A DNA stretch of 64,000 bases from Micromonospora sp. WMMD980 (GCF_029626035.1 NZ_JARUBE010000003.1:6324001-6388000); one strand, 5' to 3'; numbered from the stretch's first letter, positions 47,142 through 57,488 are shown. Numbers and translations: made by a program. Notes: generated by a model not told the origin, from the sequence alone.

Positions 47142-48709
47142 GCACCACTGAGGAAGGTCGCCGCCCGATCCGGCGCGCGTTGGTCAGCGTCTACGACAAG
47201 ACCGGCCTGGCCGAGCTGGCCCACGCCCTGCACGAGGCCGGCGTGGAGATCGTCTCGACCGGCAGCACCGCCTCGACGATCTCCGGCGCGGGCGTGCCGG
47301 TCACTCCGGTCGAGCAGGTCACCGGCTTCCCGGAGATCCTCGACGGCCGGGTGAAGACCCTGCACCCGAAGATCCACGGTGGTCTCCTGGCCGACCTGCG
47401 CAAGGACACCCACGCCGGCCAGCTCGACGAGCACGGCATCGCCGGGATCGACCTGCTGGTCTCCAACCTCTATCCGTTCCAGGCCACGGTCGCCTCCGGC
47501 GCGGGCGCCGACGAGTGCGTCGAGCAGATCGACATCGGTGGCCCGGCGATGGTGCGGGCGGCCGCGAAGAACCACGCCTCGGTGGCGGTGGTGACCGACC
47601 CGGCCGCGTACCCGGCGGTGGTGGCCGCGCTCGCCGACGGTGGCTTCACCCTGGCCCGCCGGCGCGCGCTCGCGGCCCGGGCGTTCGCCGACATCGCCGA
47701 CTACGACGTGGCGGTGGCGGACTGGTTCGCCACCACTGTCGCCCCGGCCGAGGACGGCTTCGGCGAGTTCGCCGGGCTGGCGCTGCGTCGCCAGGCCGTG
47801 CTGCGCTACGGCGAGAACCCGCACCAGACGGCGGCGCTCTACGCCGACCCGGGCGCGCCGGCCGGGCTGGCCCAGGCCGAGCAGTTGCACGGCAAGGAGA
47901 TGTCCTACAACAACTACGTCGACGCGGACGCCGCCTGGCGGGCCGCGCACGACTTCCCGGACCAGCCGGCGGTGGCGGTCATCAAGCACGCCAACCCGTG
48001 TGGCATCGCGGTCGGCGCGGACGTGGCCGAGGCGCACCGCAAGGCGCACGCCTGCGACCCGGTCTCCGCGTTCGGCGGCGTGATCGCGGTGAACCGGCCG
48101 GTGAGCGTCGAGCTGGCCGGGCAGGTGGCGGAGATCTTCACCGAGGTGCTGGTGGCGCCGGGCTTCGACGACGGCGCGCTGGAGCTGCTGCGGGCGAAGA
48201 AGAACATCCGGCTGCTGCGGGCGCCCGCGTTCGCGCCGCGGCCGGCGGAGTGGCGGCAGGTCAGCGGCGGCATGCTGGTGCAGGCGCGGGACGCGGTGGA
48301 CGCGCCCGGCGACGACCCGTCCGGCTGGACGCTTGCCACCGGCGACCCGGCCGACGAGGCGATGCTGCGCGATCTGGCGTTCGCCTGGCGGGCGGTACGC
48401 GCGGTGAAGAGCAACGCGATCCTGCTGGCCCGCGACGGCGCCACCGTCGGCGTGGGGATGGGCCAGGTCAACCGGGTCGACTCGGCGCGGCTCGCGGTCA
48501 GCCGGGCCGGCGAGGACCGGGCCCGCGGCGCGGTCTGCGCCTCGGACGCGTTCTTCCCGTTCGCCGACGGGCCGCAGATCCTCATCGACGCCGGCGTCCG
48601 GGCGATCGTGCAGCCCGGCGGCTCGATCCGCGACGAGGAGACCATCGCGGCCTGCAAGGAGGCCGGCGTGACCATGTACCTCACCGGGACCCGGCACTTC
48701 TTCCACTAG
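47138..48709 (+). CDS. purH: bifunctional AICAR transformylase / IMP cyclohydrolase
   Basis: 523 aa. The N-terminal IMP cyclohydrolase (MGS-like) has [19 protein letters not shown] and [13 protein letters not shown]. The C-terminal AICAR formyltransferase has [27 protein letters not shown] and [10 protein letters not shown]. Makes the last two steps to IMP, which GuaB then uses. Start at the GTG overlapping purN with GAAAGG upstream. Confidence 0.97.
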   Translation: MSTTEEGRRPIRRALVSVYDKTGLAELAHALHEAGVEIVSTGSTASTISGAGVPVTPVEQVTGFPEILDGRVKTLHPKIHGGLLADLRKDTHAGQLDEHGIAGIDLLVSNLYPFQATVASGAGADECVEQIDIGGPAMVRAAAKNHASVAVVTDPAAYPAVVAALADGGFTLARRRALAARAFADIADYDVAVADWFATTVAPAEDGFGEFAGLALRRQAVLRYGENPHQTAALYADPGAPAGLAQAEQLHGKEMSYNNYVDADAAWRAAHDFPDQPAVAVIKHANPCGIAVGADVAEAHRKAHACDPVSAFGGVIAVNRPVSVELAGQVAEIFTEVLVAPGFDDGALELLRAKKNIRLLRAPAFAPRPAEWRQVSGGMLVQARDAVDAPGDDPSGWTLATGDPADEAMLRDLAFAWRAVRAVKSNAILLARDGATVGVGMGQVNRVDSARLAVSRAGEDRARGAVCASDAFFPFADGPQILIDAGVRAIVQPGGSIRDEETIAACKEAGVTMYLTGTRHFFH

Positions 48710-48780
48710 GTCGGGTCCGCGCGTCGCACCTCACCGCCGGTGACCGTGGGTGAGCCCCAACGAAGGAACAGCCGGGTTTG

Positions 48781-48833
48781 AGCGGTATACCCCGCAGGCA
48801 TGGTGGTGCCTCTGAGGCATACCGCTTCCACCA
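48781..48833 (+). ncRNA. pseudoknot-capable structured element downstream of purH
   Basis: Outer stem AGCGGTAT/ATACCGCT (48781-48788 with 48819-48826). Inner stem AGGCA/TGCCT (48796-48800 with 48807-48811). The 6-nt inner loop TGGTGG (48801-48806) exactly complements CCACCA at 48828-48833, just after the outer stem. TGCCTC-T-GAGGCA at 48807-48819 is a competing hairpin. It matches no class I know; it may be a 3' UTR element of purNH, a small RNA or an operator. Confidence 0.4.
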
Positions 48834-48843
48834 CGTCGATTCC

Positions 48844-48882
48844 GCCGGGGCCCCCGACACACCGGAGGCCGGTGGCCCCGGC
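48844..48882 (+). terminator. terminator downstream of purH
   Basis: GCCGGGGCC and GGCCCCGGC pair perfectly (9 bp), with an inner CACCGG/CCGGTG stem extending the hairpin. Confidence 0.7.
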
Positions 48883-48936
48883 GACCACGGAGGAAGACCG
48901 GGGTGGCCCGCCATCCGTCGCGTCCGACCGTGCTCC

Positions 48937-48967
48937 GTTGCCGGCCGCCGTGGCCGGTTGCTAGCGT
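48937..48967 (+). promoter_or_regulatory. promoter of the small secreted protein gene
   Basis: TTGCCG, 18-19 nt, TAGCGT (48962-48967). It lies after the purH terminator, so the next gene is separately transcribed. Confidence 0.5.
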
Positions 48968-49024
48968 GTGCCGGCGGCGGTCGATCGACCGTCTCCACTG
49001 TTCATGAGCCCCGGCAGGTGTGCC

Positions 49025-49432
49025 ATGCGCGTGCGCGACCGGTCGGCCGCCGTCGTCGTCACGCTGGCCTTCGTCCTCGTGGCACTCGGCTCCGCCGCCG
49101 GCCCGGCCGCCGCCGCGCCCCCGCCCGGAAACCGGCCCGCCGCCGGGCCGCTCGGCGCCGCACCGGCCGCCGGATGCCGGGCCGGGTCGGACCCGGTCGC
49201 GGTGGTCGGGGCGTACCCGGGACGGCCCTGCGCGGAGCTGTCCGGCGGGTGGTGGGGCGACCGGCGCGGCGGCGTCGCCTACGGCGACGGGCCGGACGAG
49301 CCGCTTCCGGCCGCGCCCCCGAGCGTGGCCGGCCCGGTCGTGTCGGCGCGGTCCGTGCCCGCGCGCCGGCCGCCGGCCCCGCCGCTGCGCCCGCGCGGCG
49401 TGCGCGCCGCGCGGGCACCGCCCACCGCCTGA
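49025..49432 (+). CDS. small secreted Pro/Ala-rich protein
   Basis: 135 aa. Signal peptide (RVRDRSAAVVVTLAFVLVAL, cleavage near AAAA-PPPG) and a low-complexity Pro/Arg/Ala-rich mature part with two Cys. No family recognised. The ATG has GGCAGG upstream and a promoter is visible, which supports a real gene, but codon bias alone in such GC-rich DNA is weak evidence. Confidence 0.55.
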   Translation: MRVRDRSAAVVVTLAFVLVALGSAAGPAAAAPPPGNRPAAGPLGAAPAAGCRAGSDPVAVVGAYPGRPCAELSGGWWGDRRGGVAYGDGPDEPLPAAPPSVAGPVVSARSVPARRPPAPPLRPRGVRAARAPPTA

Positions 49433-49526
49433 GCCGCACCGGAACCCGCCGCGTCGACCCGGCGGTTCCGTAGCGGGCCGTCGTCGCCCACGGGGGCGCG
49501 CCTCACGCACCCCGTCCGCGTCTCGC

Positions 49527-49564
49527 GAGGCCTCGTCCCCACTTCCTCCGGGGGACGGGGCCTC
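49527..49564 (-). terminator. terminator of the second opp operon
   Basis: GAGGCCTCGTCCCC and GGGGACGGGGCCTC pair over 14 positions with one mismatch; the arm includes the first base pairs of the oppF stop codon. Confidence 0.7.
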
Positions 49565-50591
49565 AGACGTCCGCGCGCACCTCGGCGAAGTGGCAGGCCG
49601 ACGGGTGCGGGTCGGCCGCGCGGGGCACGGTCTGCGGGTCCTGGACGGCGCACACCTCCTCCGCCTTCCAGCACCGGGTGCGGAACCGGCAGCCGGACGG
49701 CGGGTCGGCCGGGCTGGGCACGTCACCGGTGAGCCGGATGACGGTCCGCCGGTCGCGGGCCTCCGGGTCGGGCACCGGCACCGCGGAGAGCAACGCCTGG
49801 GTGTACGGGTGGGTGGCGCGCTGGTAGATCTGCTCCTCGGTGCCGATCTCCACGATCCGGCCCAGGTACATCACCGCCACCCGGTCGCAGATGTGCCGGA
49901 CCACCGACAGGTCGTGCGCGATGAAGATGTAGGAGAGCCCGAACTCGTCCTGGAGCTGCTCCAACAGGTTGATCACCTGGGCCTGGATGGAGACGTCGAG
50001 GGCCGACACCGGCTCGTCGCAGACGATGATCTCGGGCCGTAGCGCGAGCGCCCTTGCGATGCCGATGCGCTGCCGTTGGCCACCGGAGAACTGGTGCGGA
50101 TAGCGGTTGACGTGCTCCGGGTTGAGCCCGACCACGTCGAGCAGCTCCCGCACCCGCTGCCGCCGACTGCCCTTCGGCGCGGCGTCCGGGTGGATCGCGA
50201 ACGGTTCGCCGACGATGTCGCCCACGGTCATCCGCGGGTTGAGCGAGGTGTAGGGGTCCTGCATCACCATCTGCATGTTCCGCCGCAGCCGGCGCAGCTC
50301 CCCGCCGGACGCGGCGAACAGGTCCCGTCCCTCCAGCGTGGCCCGGCCGGAGGTCGGCGTCTCCAGCCGCATGAGCAGCCGGGCCAGCGTGGACTTGCCG
50401 CAGCCGGACTCGCCGACCACGCCGAGTGTCTCGCCCCGACGCAGCTCGAAGCTCACCCCGTCGACCGCCCGCACCGCGCCGATCTGCCGCTTGAACAGGA
50501 CGCCCTGGGTGATCGGGAAGTGCTTCACCAGATCGTCGACCGCGAGGACTGTCTCGCCCCGGAGCTTGGTGGAGCTAGCGGGCACGGTCAT
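49563..50591 (-). CDS. oppF: oligopeptide ABC transporter ATP-binding protein OppF (second operon)
   Basis: 342 aa, close paralogue of the protein at 34296. Walker [38 protein letters not shown] Walker B ([12 protein letters not shown]), C-terminal [18 protein letters not shown]. The ATG at 50591 lies inside the end of oppD (17-nt overlap). Confidence 0.92.
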   Translation of the reverse strand: MTVPASSTKLRGETVLAVDDLVKHFPITQGVLFKRQIGAVRAVDGVSFELRRGETLGVVGESGCGKSTLARLLMRLETPTSGRATLEGRDLFAASGGELRRLRRNMQMVMQDPYTSLNPRMTVGDIVGEPFAIHPDAAPKGSRRQRVRELLDVVGLNPEHVNRYPHQFSGGQRQRIGIARALALRPEIIVCDEPVSALDVSIQAQVINLLEQLQDEFGLSYIFIAHDLSVVRHICDRVAVMYLGRIVEIGTEEQIYQRATHPYTQALLSAVPVPDPEARDRRTVIRLTGDVPSPADPPSGCRFRTRCWKAEEVCAVQDPQTVPRAADPHPSACHFAEVRADV

Positions 50592-51612
50592 CGTGGACCT
50601 CCTGCGCGAAGTGGCATGCGCTGGTCCGGCCGTCGCCGAGGACCAGGTCGTGCGGCACCTCGTCCACGCAGACCTGCCGCGCGTAGGGGCAACGGGGGTG
50701 GAACGGGCAGCCGGCCGGGATCCGCATCAGGTTCGGCGGCAGCCCCCGGATGGTCGACAGCGCCTGGCCGCGCACGTCGAGCCGGGGGATCGACTCCAGC
50801 AACCCCTTGGTGTACGGGTGGGCGGGCGCCCGGTAGAGCGGGCGCACGTCGGCGTGTTCGACGATCCGGCCGGCGTACATGACCGCGATCCGGTCCGCCA
50901 CGCCGGCCACCACACCGAGGTCGTGGGTGATCAGGATCAGCGCCATGCCGAGGTCCCGCCGCAGGTCGGCGAGGAGGTCCATGATCTGGGCCTGCACGGT
51001 GACGTCGAGCGCGGTGGTGGGTTCGTCCGCGATCAGCACCTTCGGGTCCAGCGCCAGCGCCATGGCGATCATGACGCGTTGACGCATGCCGCCGGAGAAC
51101 TGGTGCGGGTGGTCGCCGAGCCGCTTCGCCGCGGCCGGGATCCGGACCAGGTCCATCAGTTCGACGGTGCGTCGGCGCGCGTCGGCGCGGGACAGCCCGG
51201 CCCGCTGCCGCAGCGACTCGCCGATCTGCCACCCAACCGGGAACACCGGGTTCAGCGCGGACAGCGCGTCCTGGAAGATCATCGCAATCTCCGCGCCGCG
51301 GATCCGACGGCGCTCCTCCTCCGACCGGGTGAGGAGGTCCCGCCCCTGGTAGAGGATCTGGCCGGAGCGGACGCGGGCGGGCGGGGTGTCCAGGATGCCC
51401 ATGATCGCCTGAGCGGTGACCGACTTGCCGGAGCCCGACTCGCCGAGCACGGCGAGCGTCTCGCCGGCGTCCAGGTGGTAGGTCACCCCGTTGATCACCC
51501 GGGCCACCCCCTCGCCGGTGCGGAACTCGACGTGCAGGTCCCGCACCTCCAGCAGGTGCCCGTCGGGCGGAGTGGGGGAGGCCGGCGTCGGCCGGACCGC
51601 GGGTTCGGTCAT
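50575..51612 (-). CDS. oppD: oligopeptide ABC transporter ATP-binding protein OppD (second operon)
   Basis: 345 aa. [51 protein letters not shown] and [14 protein letters not shown]. Same domain plan as the protein at 33260. 6 bp after oppC. Confidence 0.92.
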   Translation of the reverse strand: MTEPAVRPTPASPTPPDGHLLEVRDLHVEFRTGEGVARVINGVTYHLDAGETLAVLGESGSGKSVTAQAIMGILDTPPARVRSGQILYQGRDLLTRSEEERRRIRGAEIAMIFQDALSALNPVFPVGWQIGESLRQRAGLSRADARRRTVELMDLVRIPAAAKRLGDHPHQFSGGMRQRVMIAMALALDPKVLIADEPTTALDVTVQAQIMDLLADLRRDLGMALILITHDLGVVAGVADRIAVMYAGRIVEHADVRPLYRAPAHPYTKGLLESIPRLDVRGQALSTIRGLPPNLMRIPAGCPFHPRCPYARQVCVDEVPHDLVLGDGRTSACHFAQEVHDDRAR

Positions 51613-51618
51613 GGTCTC

Positions 51619-52575
51619 TCACCGCAGCTTCGGGTCGAAGGCGTCGCGGATCGCGTCGCCGAGCATGATGAACGCGAGCACGGTCAGCGCGAGGAAGGCC
51701 GACGGCACGATCAGCGGCGTCGCCGACTCGCGCATGTGCACCCGGCCCGCGTCGATGTCGATGCCCCAGGAGATGGTCGGCGCCTTCAGGCCGATGCCGA
51801 GGAAGCTCAGCGTGGCCTCGGCCGCGATGAACGAGCCGAGCGCGATGGTGAGCACCACGATGGCCGGTGCGAGCGCGTTCGGCAGGATGTGCCGCCACAT
51901 GATCCGGCCGTTGCCGGCGCCCAGCATCCGGGCGGCGGCCACGTAGTCCTGCTCCCGGGCGGTGATCACCGAGGAGCGCACCACCCGGGCCGCGGTGGTC
52001 CAGCCGAGCAGCGCCAGCACCAGGATGACCGCGAACAGGCGTACCGTCTCGCCGCTGGTGCTGACCCGCTTGAGCAGCACGATCGCGGCCAACAGCAGCG
52101 GGATGCCGAGCACGATGTCGATCACCCGGGAGAGCACCGCGTCGACCCAGCCGCCGAAGTAGCCGGCGAGCATCCCGACCACGAGCGCGATCACCCCGGT
52201 GATCAGCGCCGAGAACGCACCCACCAGCAGCGAGGCGCGGGCGCCGTAGACCGCGCGGGCGAACGTGTCGCAGCCCTGGAAGTCGTACCCGAAGATCGCC
52301 CCGCCGGACGGCCCGGCGTGCTGGCGGGAGAGCACGCAGTCGCGCGGGTCGTTGGCGGTGAACAGCCCGGGCGCGACGGCCATCGCGGCGACCAGCACCA
52401 CCAGCAGGAGGCTGAGCCAGAAGACCGGGTTGCCGCGCAGGTCGCGCCAGGCGTCGCCGGCCAGGCTGCGCGGCCGACGCGGCTCGCCGGCCCGGTCCGG
52501 GGTGCCGGGCTCGCCGGAGACCCCCCGCCGCGCCGACTGGTCCTCGGTCGCCGCGACCGTCTCGAAATCGCTCAT
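51619..52575 (-). CDS. oppC: oligopeptide ABC transporter permease OppC (second operon)
   Basis: 318 aa. Cytoplasmic N-terminus, DLRGNPVFWLSLLLVVLVAA and further helices, EAA loop AREQDYVAAARMLGAGNGRI, ends FDPKLR. Starts ATGAGCGA, one base from the ATGAGTGA that ends oppB across the junction element. Confidence 0.92.
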   Translation of the reverse strand: MSDFETVAATEDQSARRGVSGEPGTPDRAGEPRRPRSLAGDAWRDLRGNPVFWLSLLLVVLVAAMAVAPGLFTANDPRDCVLSRQHAGPSGGAIFGYDFQGCDTFARAVYGARASLLVGAFSALITGVIALVVGMLAGYFGGWVDAVLSRVIDIVLGIPLLLAAIVLLKRVSTSGETVRLFAVILVLALLGWTTAARVVRSSVITAREQDYVAAARMLGAGNGRIMWRHILPNALAPAIVVLTIALGSFIAAEATLSFLGIGLKAPTISWGIDIDAGRVHMRESATPLIVPSAFLALTVLAFIMLGDAIRDAFDPKLR

Positions 52576-52647
52576 GCCCGCGCCCCGCTCCGCTCGGCGC
52601 GGTCACGAGCGACCGGACACGCTGCGTTGATGATTCGTTCGCTGCGC
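52576..52647. repeat. 72-bp junction element between oppB and oppC, second operon
   Basis: Read on the minus strand it begins GCGCAGCGAACGAATCATC and ends CGAGCGGAGCGGGGCGCGGGC minus its last base, flanked by ATGAGTGA (oppB end) and ATGAGCGA (oppC start). Homologous ends to 32191-32265, but a different middle. Confidence 0.75.
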
Positions 52648-53586
52648 TCACTCATAGCGGATCCTCGGGTCGAGTACGGCGTAGAGCACGTCCACCACCA
52701 GGTTGGACAGCAGGTAGACCACGACGAGCACGCTGACGATGCCGACCACCAGCGGGCCGTCCTCGGTGCGGATGCCGCGGAACAGGTTGAAGCCGACGCC
52801 AGGGATGTTGAACACGCCCTCGGTGATGATCGCGCCGCTCATCAGGTTGCCGAGTTCGACGCCGAGGAACGTGACCACCGGGATGAGCGAGTTGCGCAGC
52901 ACGTGCACGCCGACGACGCGGCGTCGGGCCAGACCCTTCGCGCGGGCGGTCCGCACGTAGTCGGCGCGCAGGTTCTCCGACACCGACGTCCGGGTCAGCC
53001 GCAGCGCGGTGGCCAGCGACAGTGAGCCGAGCACGATGCCGGGCAGCAGCAGCGCCCAGAGCGACGGCTGCGCGCCGGCGGTGGGCGGGAAGATCGGCCA
53101 GCGTACGCCGAGGAAGTACTGCGCCAGCGGGGCCAGCACGATGGTCGGGATGCCGAGCACCAGCAGCGTGAGCACGAGCGTCGCGTGGTCGAAGACGCCG
53201 GCTCGCCGGATCCCGGCGATCACCCCGGCGGTGACCCCGACGAGAACGGTCACGGCCATCGCGATCAGGGCGAGCTTCACGGTGACCGGCCAGGCGGCGG
53301 CGAGGATGTCGCCGATCTGCCGGCCGGTCAGCGACTGGCCGAGGTCGCCCCGGAGCAGGCCGCCGAGATAGTTGAGGTAGCGGTAGAAGAACCCGCCGAC
53401 GCCGGTCGCGTCCAGGTGGTACTTCTCGGTCAGGTAGGCGCGTTGGGCCGCGGTGACCGGTCGTTCCCCGGCGAGCGCCTGGATCGGGTCGCCCTGCCCG
53501 GCGAACATCAACGCGTAGACGATCAGCGTGGTCCCGAAGAAGGCGAGGACCATCTGGAGCAGTCGCCGCAGGATGAACCGGAGCAT
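52648..53586 (-). CDS. oppB: oligopeptide ABC transporter permease OppB (second operon)
   Basis: 312 aa. LRFILRRLLQMVLAFFGTTL start, EAA loop LRADYVRTARAKGLARRRVV, ends DPRIRYE like the first OppB. The ATG at 53586 follows CACACT by 7 nt and has no ribosome site; the longer frame to 53625 would cross the oppA hairpin side and is less likely. Confidence 0.9.
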   Translation of the reverse strand: MLRFILRRLLQMVLAFFGTTLIVYALMFAGQGDPIQALAGERPVTAAQRAYLTEKYHLDATGVGGFFYRYLNYLGGLLRGDLGQSLTGRQIGDILAAAWPVTVKLALIAMAVTVLVGVTAGVIAGIRRAGVFDHATLVLTLLVLGIPTIVLAPLAQYFLGVRWPIFPPTAGAQPSLWALLLPGIVLGSLSLATALRLTRTSVSENLRADYVRTARAKGLARRRVVGVHVLRNSLIPVVTFLGVELGNLMSGAIITEGVFNIPGVGFNLFRGIRTEDGPLVVGIVSVLVVVYLLSNLVVDVLYAVLDPRIRYE

Positions 53587-53630
53587 GCTGGCCAGTGTGC
53601 CGAAAACAGGAGAAATGCGGGCCAATGCCA

Positions 53631-53663
53631 GGGCCGGGCCACCCGGTGGGGGTGGCCCGGCCC
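53631..53663 (-). terminator. hairpin between oppA and oppB, second operon
   Basis: GGGCCGGGCCACCC and GGGTGGCCCGGCCC form a perfect 14-bp stem with a 5-nt loop. Same place as 31134-31174 in the first operon. Confidence 0.8.
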
Positions 53664-53676
53664 GTGGTCGGTCAGG

Positions 53677-55275
53677 TCAGGCGCGTTCGATCTTCAGCAG
53701 GTCCACCCGGTCGAAGAGGTCCACGTGGACGTTCTTGACCTTGGTCGAGTGACCGAAGTTGTTCTGCCCGTACCGCAGCGGGATCACCGGCAGGTCCTGC
53801 GCGAGCAGGTCCTCCGCCGCCTGGTACTTCTTGATCGCCTCGTCCTCGGTCGCCGCGCGGGCGCCCTCGGCGAGCAGCCTGTCGAACTCCGGGTTCGAGT
53901 AGCCGTAGTAGTTCGACGAGCCGTTGGTGCTGTACAGCGGGCCCAGGTAGTTCTCCATGGACGGGTAGTCCATCACCCAGCCCATCCGGAACAGGCCGAC
54001 CGACTGCTTCTGCTTGAGCTTGGTCAGCAGGTCCGCGAACTTCGGCTCGGCGTTGCCCACGCACTCCACGCCCAGGTTGGCCTTGAGCTGGTTGCAGGTG
54101 GCGTCGATCCAGTCCTTGTGGCCGCCGTCCCCGTTGTAGGACAGCTCGATCTTCTTCGGGCCGCCCGCGGCCTCGTACATGGCCTTGGCCTTGGCCGGGT
54201 CGAACGCGCCGGCGGTGCCGATGGTGTTCTCCCGGTAGCCCGCGACCACCGGCGAGACGAACGAGCGAGCCGGCTGCTGGGAGTCCTTGAAGATCGACTT
54301 GGTGATCTCGTCCCGGTCGATCGCCATCGAGATGGCCTTGCGCACCTCGGGCTTGCTGAACTCCTTCTGGAAGGTCGGGAACGCCAACACCTGGAGCGAC
54401 GAGGCCGGGCTCTGCTGGAACCGGTCGCCGAGGTCGGTGGCGGCGGTGGACAGGTTCTCGGTCGGGATCGTCTTGATCACGTCGAGGTTGTCCGACAGCA
54501 CGTCCGCGTACGCGGCGGTCGGCTGCTGGTAGATCCGGAACTCGACGCCACCCACCTTGGGCTGCTGGCCCGGGAACGCGTCGTACTTCTCCACCTCGAC
54601 CTTGGCGTCGTGCTGCCAGTTGCCCTTCATCTTGAACGGGCCCTGGCCGATCGGCGCCTGCTCGTAGCCGTCGGCGAGCACGCCCGGCGCGGAGAACGCC
54701 GCCTTGGGCAGCGGGTAGAAGGCGGTGTAGCCGAGCATGGTCTTGAAGTCCACGTACGGCTCGGTGAGCGTCACGGTGAAGGTGAGGTCGTCGACCTTCT
54801 TCAGGCCGCTCAGCGTCTGGGCCTTCGGCTTCTCGCCCTGGAGGTCCTCGTAGCCGGCGATCTTCTCGAAGAAGTAGCTGGAGTTCTGGCCGTTCGGCGC
54901 GTACGCGCCGTAGTTCCAGGCGTCGACGTAGTTGTCGGCGGTGACCTTCTCGCCGTTGTGGAAGGTGTAGCCGGGCTTCAGCTTGATCGTCCAGACCTTG
55001 TTGTCCGACGACGTCGCCGAGTCCGCCGCCACCTCGTGCGGCTTGTTCGCCTCGTCGTAGTCGACGAGCGGGCTGAACAGGGCCGACAGCACCTGCGAGC
55101 CACTGGTCTCGTTGGTGTTGGTCGGCACCAGGTGCTGCGGCTCGGCGATCTCGATCCGCACGGCCGCGTCGGGGTCGCTTGCGCCGCCGCTGCCGCCGCC
55201 CGTGCCGCAGGCCGCCAGGCCCAGGGTCACCGCGAGCGGGAGAGCGGTCCAGGCCGCGAGCCTACGAACACGCAT
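53677..55275 (-). CDS. oppA: oligopeptide ABC transporter substrate-binding lipoprotein (second operon)
   Basis: 532 aa, SBP_bac_5 family, lipobox LGLAACGTG. EPQHLVPTNTNETSGSQVLS, KLKPGYTFHNGEKVTADNYV and VRKAISMAIDRDEITKSIF are recognisable. The ATG at 55275 has GAGGAG upstream. It differs enough from the first OppA to suggest another peptide range. Divergent from folD. Confidence 0.93.
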   Translation of the reverse strand: MRVRRLAAWTALPLAVTLGLAACGTGGGSGGASDPDAAVRIEIAEPQHLVPTNTNETSGSQVLSALFSPLVDYDEANKPHEVAADSATSSDNKVWTIKLKPGYTFHNGEKVTADNYVDAWNYGAYAPNGQNSSYFFEKIAGYEDLQGEKPKAQTLSGLKKVDDLTFTVTLTEPYVDFKTMLGYTAFYPLPKAAFSAPGVLADGYEQAPIGQGPFKMKGNWQHDAKVEVEKYDAFPGQQPKVGGVEFRIYQQPTAAYADVLSDNLDVIKTIPTENLSTAATDLGDRFQQSPASSLQVLAFPTFQKEFSKPEVRKAISMAIDRDEITKSIFKDSQQPARSFVSPVVAGYRENTIGTAGAFDPAKAKAMYEAAGGPKKIELSYNGDGGHKDWIDATCNQLKANLGVECVGNAEPKFADLLTKLKQKQSVGLFRMGWVMDYPSMENYLGPLYSTNGSSNYYGYSNPEFDRLLAEGARAATEDEAIKKYQAAEDLLAQDLPVIPLRYGQNNFGHSTKVKNVHVDLFDRVDLLKIERA

Positions 55276-55518
55276 GGAGTCTCCTCTTCTCCTCACGCTG
55301 CGCGGTCGGCCCGGCGCTGGGTGACGCTGCGCAACGAGCCGTAACGGTAGGTCGCGATGCGGCGGGTCGACAACGGTTGGGTAACGGAGAGGTGACGCAT
55401 CGTGCCCGAATGTTCCGTTTCAAGGCATGTCTCGTGACTCTGAGTGGCGAAGGCCACGTGCCGGCGCGATGTCGGCGGGCGTCGCGGTCCCGCGACCCGG
55501 ACGTGAGACGATCACCTG

Positions 55519-56382
55519 GTGACGGCGACGATCCTGGACGGCAAGGCCACGGCGGCGGAGATCAAGGACGAACTGCGGGCGCGGGTCAAGGCGCTCGCCG
55601 AACGCGGCATCACCCCGGGCCTCGGCACGGTCCTGGTCGGGGAGGACCCCGGCTCCCAGGCGTACGTCAACGGCAAGCACCGCGACTGCGCCGAGGTCGG
55701 CATCGCCTCGCTGCGGGTCGCGCTGCCCGCCGACGCCAGCCAGGAGCAGCTCGACGCGGCGCTGGCCGAGCTGAACGCCGATCCGGCCTGCCACGGCTAC
55801 ATCGTCCAGCTTCCGCTCCCGGCCCACCTGGACACCCAGCGGGCACTGGAGTCCATCGACCCGGACAAGGACGCCGACGGCCTGCACCCGGTCAACCTGG
55901 GTCGGCTCGTGCTCGGCTACGACGCCCCGCTGCCCTGCACGCCGCGCGGCATCGTCGAGCTGTTGCGCCGGCACGACGTGCCGCTGCGCGGTGCGAACGT
56001 CGCCGTGGTCGGCCGGGGCAACACGGTCGGCCGGCCGCTCGGCCTGCTGCTCACCCGGCGCAGCGAGAACGCCACCGTCACGCTCTGCCACACCGGCACC
56101 CTCGACCTCGCCTCGCGCACCCGCGCGGCCGACGTCGTGATCGTCGCCGCCGGGGTGCCCGGCCTGCTCACCGCCGACATGGTCACCCCCGGCGCGACGG
56201 TGGTGGACGTCGGCATCACCCGGGTGATCGGTGACGACGGCAAGGGGCGCTACACCGGCGACGTCGACCCGGAGGTGGTCGAGGTGGCCGGCAAGGTGGT
56301 GCCGATGCCGGGCGGCGTCGGCCCGATGACCCGGGCCATGCTGCTCACCAACGTGGTCGAGCGGGCCGAGCGGGACGCCTGA
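55519..56382 (+). CDS. folD: bifunctional methylene-THF dehydrogenase / methenyl-THF cyclohydrolase
   Basis: 287 aa. [14 protein letters not shown] with the catalytic Tyr and Lys, [28 protein letters not shown](P)-site [12 protein letters not shown] and [14 protein letters not shown]. Supplies 10-formyl-THF, used by PurN and PurH encoded upstream. GTG start. Confidence 0.96.
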   Translation: MTATILDGKATAAEIKDELRARVKALAERGITPGLGTVLVGEDPGSQAYVNGKHRDCAEVGIASLRVALPADASQEQLDAALAELNADPACHGYIVQLPLPAHLDTQRALESIDPDKDADGLHPVNLGRLVLGYDAPLPCTPRGIVELLRRHDVPLRGANVAVVGRGNTVGRPLGLLLTRRSENATVTLCHTGTLDLASRTRAADVVIVAAGVPGLLTADMVTPGATVVDVGITRVIGDDGKGRYTGDVDPEVVEVAGKVVPMPGGVGPMTRAMLLTNVVERAERDA

Positions 56383-56481
56383 CCACCCAGACAGGTCATA
56401 ACCGTCCGCCCCTCGCCCGTTCGGTGCCAGGATGGCTGATACGGTCCGGGAAACCGACTGGTATCAGGGAGTGGGACGACC

Positions 56482-57432
56482 ATGGGTAAGAAGGTCACTG
56501 TCGTCGGGGCCGGCTTCTACGGCTCCACCACCGCACAGCGTCTGGCCGAGTACGACGTCTTCGACACCGTCGTCATCACCGACATCGTGGAGGGCAAGCC
56601 GGCGGGCCTCGCGCTGGACCTCAACCAGTCGCGGCCGGTCGAGGGCTTCGAGACCACGATCGTCGGCGTCACCACCGGCCCCAACGGTGAGGGCTACGAG
56701 GCCATCGAGGGCTCCGACGTCGTCGTCATCACCGCCGGCCTGCCGCGTAAGCCGGGCATGAGCCGGATGGACCTGCTGGAGACCAACGCCAAGATCGTCC
56801 GGCAGGTCTCCGAGAACGTCGCCAAGTACGCCCCGAACGCCGTCGTCATCGTGGTGTCGAACCCGCTCGACGAGATGACCGCGCTGGCCCAGATCGCCAC
56901 GCAGTTCCCGAAGAACCGGGTGCTCGGCCAGGCCGGCATGCTCGACACCGCCCGGTTCACCAACTTCGTCGCCGAGGCGCTGAGCGTACCGGTGAAGTCG
57001 GTGCGGACCCTGACCCTCGGCTCGCACGGCGACACCATGGTCCCGGTCCCGTCCAAGAGCACCGTGAACGGCAAGCCGCTGCGCGACGTCATGCCGGCCG
57101 AGCAGATCGAGGAACTGGTCGTCAAGACCCGCAACGGTGGCGCCGAGGTCGTCGCGCTGCTGAAGACCGGCTCGGCCTACTACGCCCCGTCCGCCGCCGC
57201 GGCGCGGATGGCGAAGGCCGTGGCCGAGGACTCCGGCGACGTCATGCCGGTCTGCGCATGGGTCGACGGCGAGTACGGCATCTCCGGCGTCTACCTGGGC
57301 GTCGAGGCCGAGATCGGCGCCCAGGGCGTGAAGCGGGTCGTCGAGACCGACCTGGACGCCGACGAGCTGGCCGCCCTGAAGGAGGCCGCCGAGGCCGTCC
57401 GCGCCAAGCAGGCCGACATCTCCTCCCTCTGA
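56482..57432 (+). CDS. mdh: malate dehydrogenase, LDH-like type
   Basis: 316 aa. NAD site VTVVGAGFYGSTTAQRLAE, VVVITAGLPRKPGMSR (substrate Arg), VVSNPLDEMT, GQAGMLDTARF and the catalytic His in LGSHGDTMVP. Converts malate to oxaloacetate. ATG start with GGGAGTGGG upstream. Ended by a strong hairpin at 57450. Confidence 0.95.
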   Translation: MGKKVTVVGAGFYGSTTAQRLAEYDVFDTVVITDIVEGKPAGLALDLNQSRPVEGFETTIVGVTTGPNGEGYEAIEGSDVVVITAGLPRKPGMSRMDLLETNAKIVRQVSENVAKYAPNAVVIVVSNPLDEMTALAQIATQFPKNRVLGQAGMLDTARFTNFVAEALSVPVKSVRTLTLGSHGDTMVPVPSKSTVNGKPLRDVMPAEQIEELVVKTRNGGAEVVALLKTGSAYYAPSAAAARMAKAVAEDSGDVMPVCAWVDGEYGISGVYLGVEAEIGAQGVKRVVETDLDADELAALKEAAEAVRAKQADISSL

Positions 57433-57449
57433 CCCACCCCGCACCACCC

Positions 57450-57488
57450 GCCGAAGGGCGGCCGGCGGCCCGCCGGCCGCCCTTCGGC
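57450..57488 (+). terminator. terminator of mdh
   Basis: GCCGAAGGGCGGCCGGCG and its complement: an 18-bp perfect stem with a 3-nt loop. Confidence 0.85.

Larger units (their letters stand above)
48710..49024. other. 315-bp intergenic region after purH
   Basis: Contains, in order, a pseudoknot-capable hairpin element, a terminator-like stem and the promoter of the next gene. No reading frame with support. Confidence 0.55.

Noticed and set aside
48781..48852. Possible tRNA after purH
   Set aside because: GTCGATTCC resembles a T-loop, but no acceptor stem, D-arm or anticodon arm of the right size can be formed.
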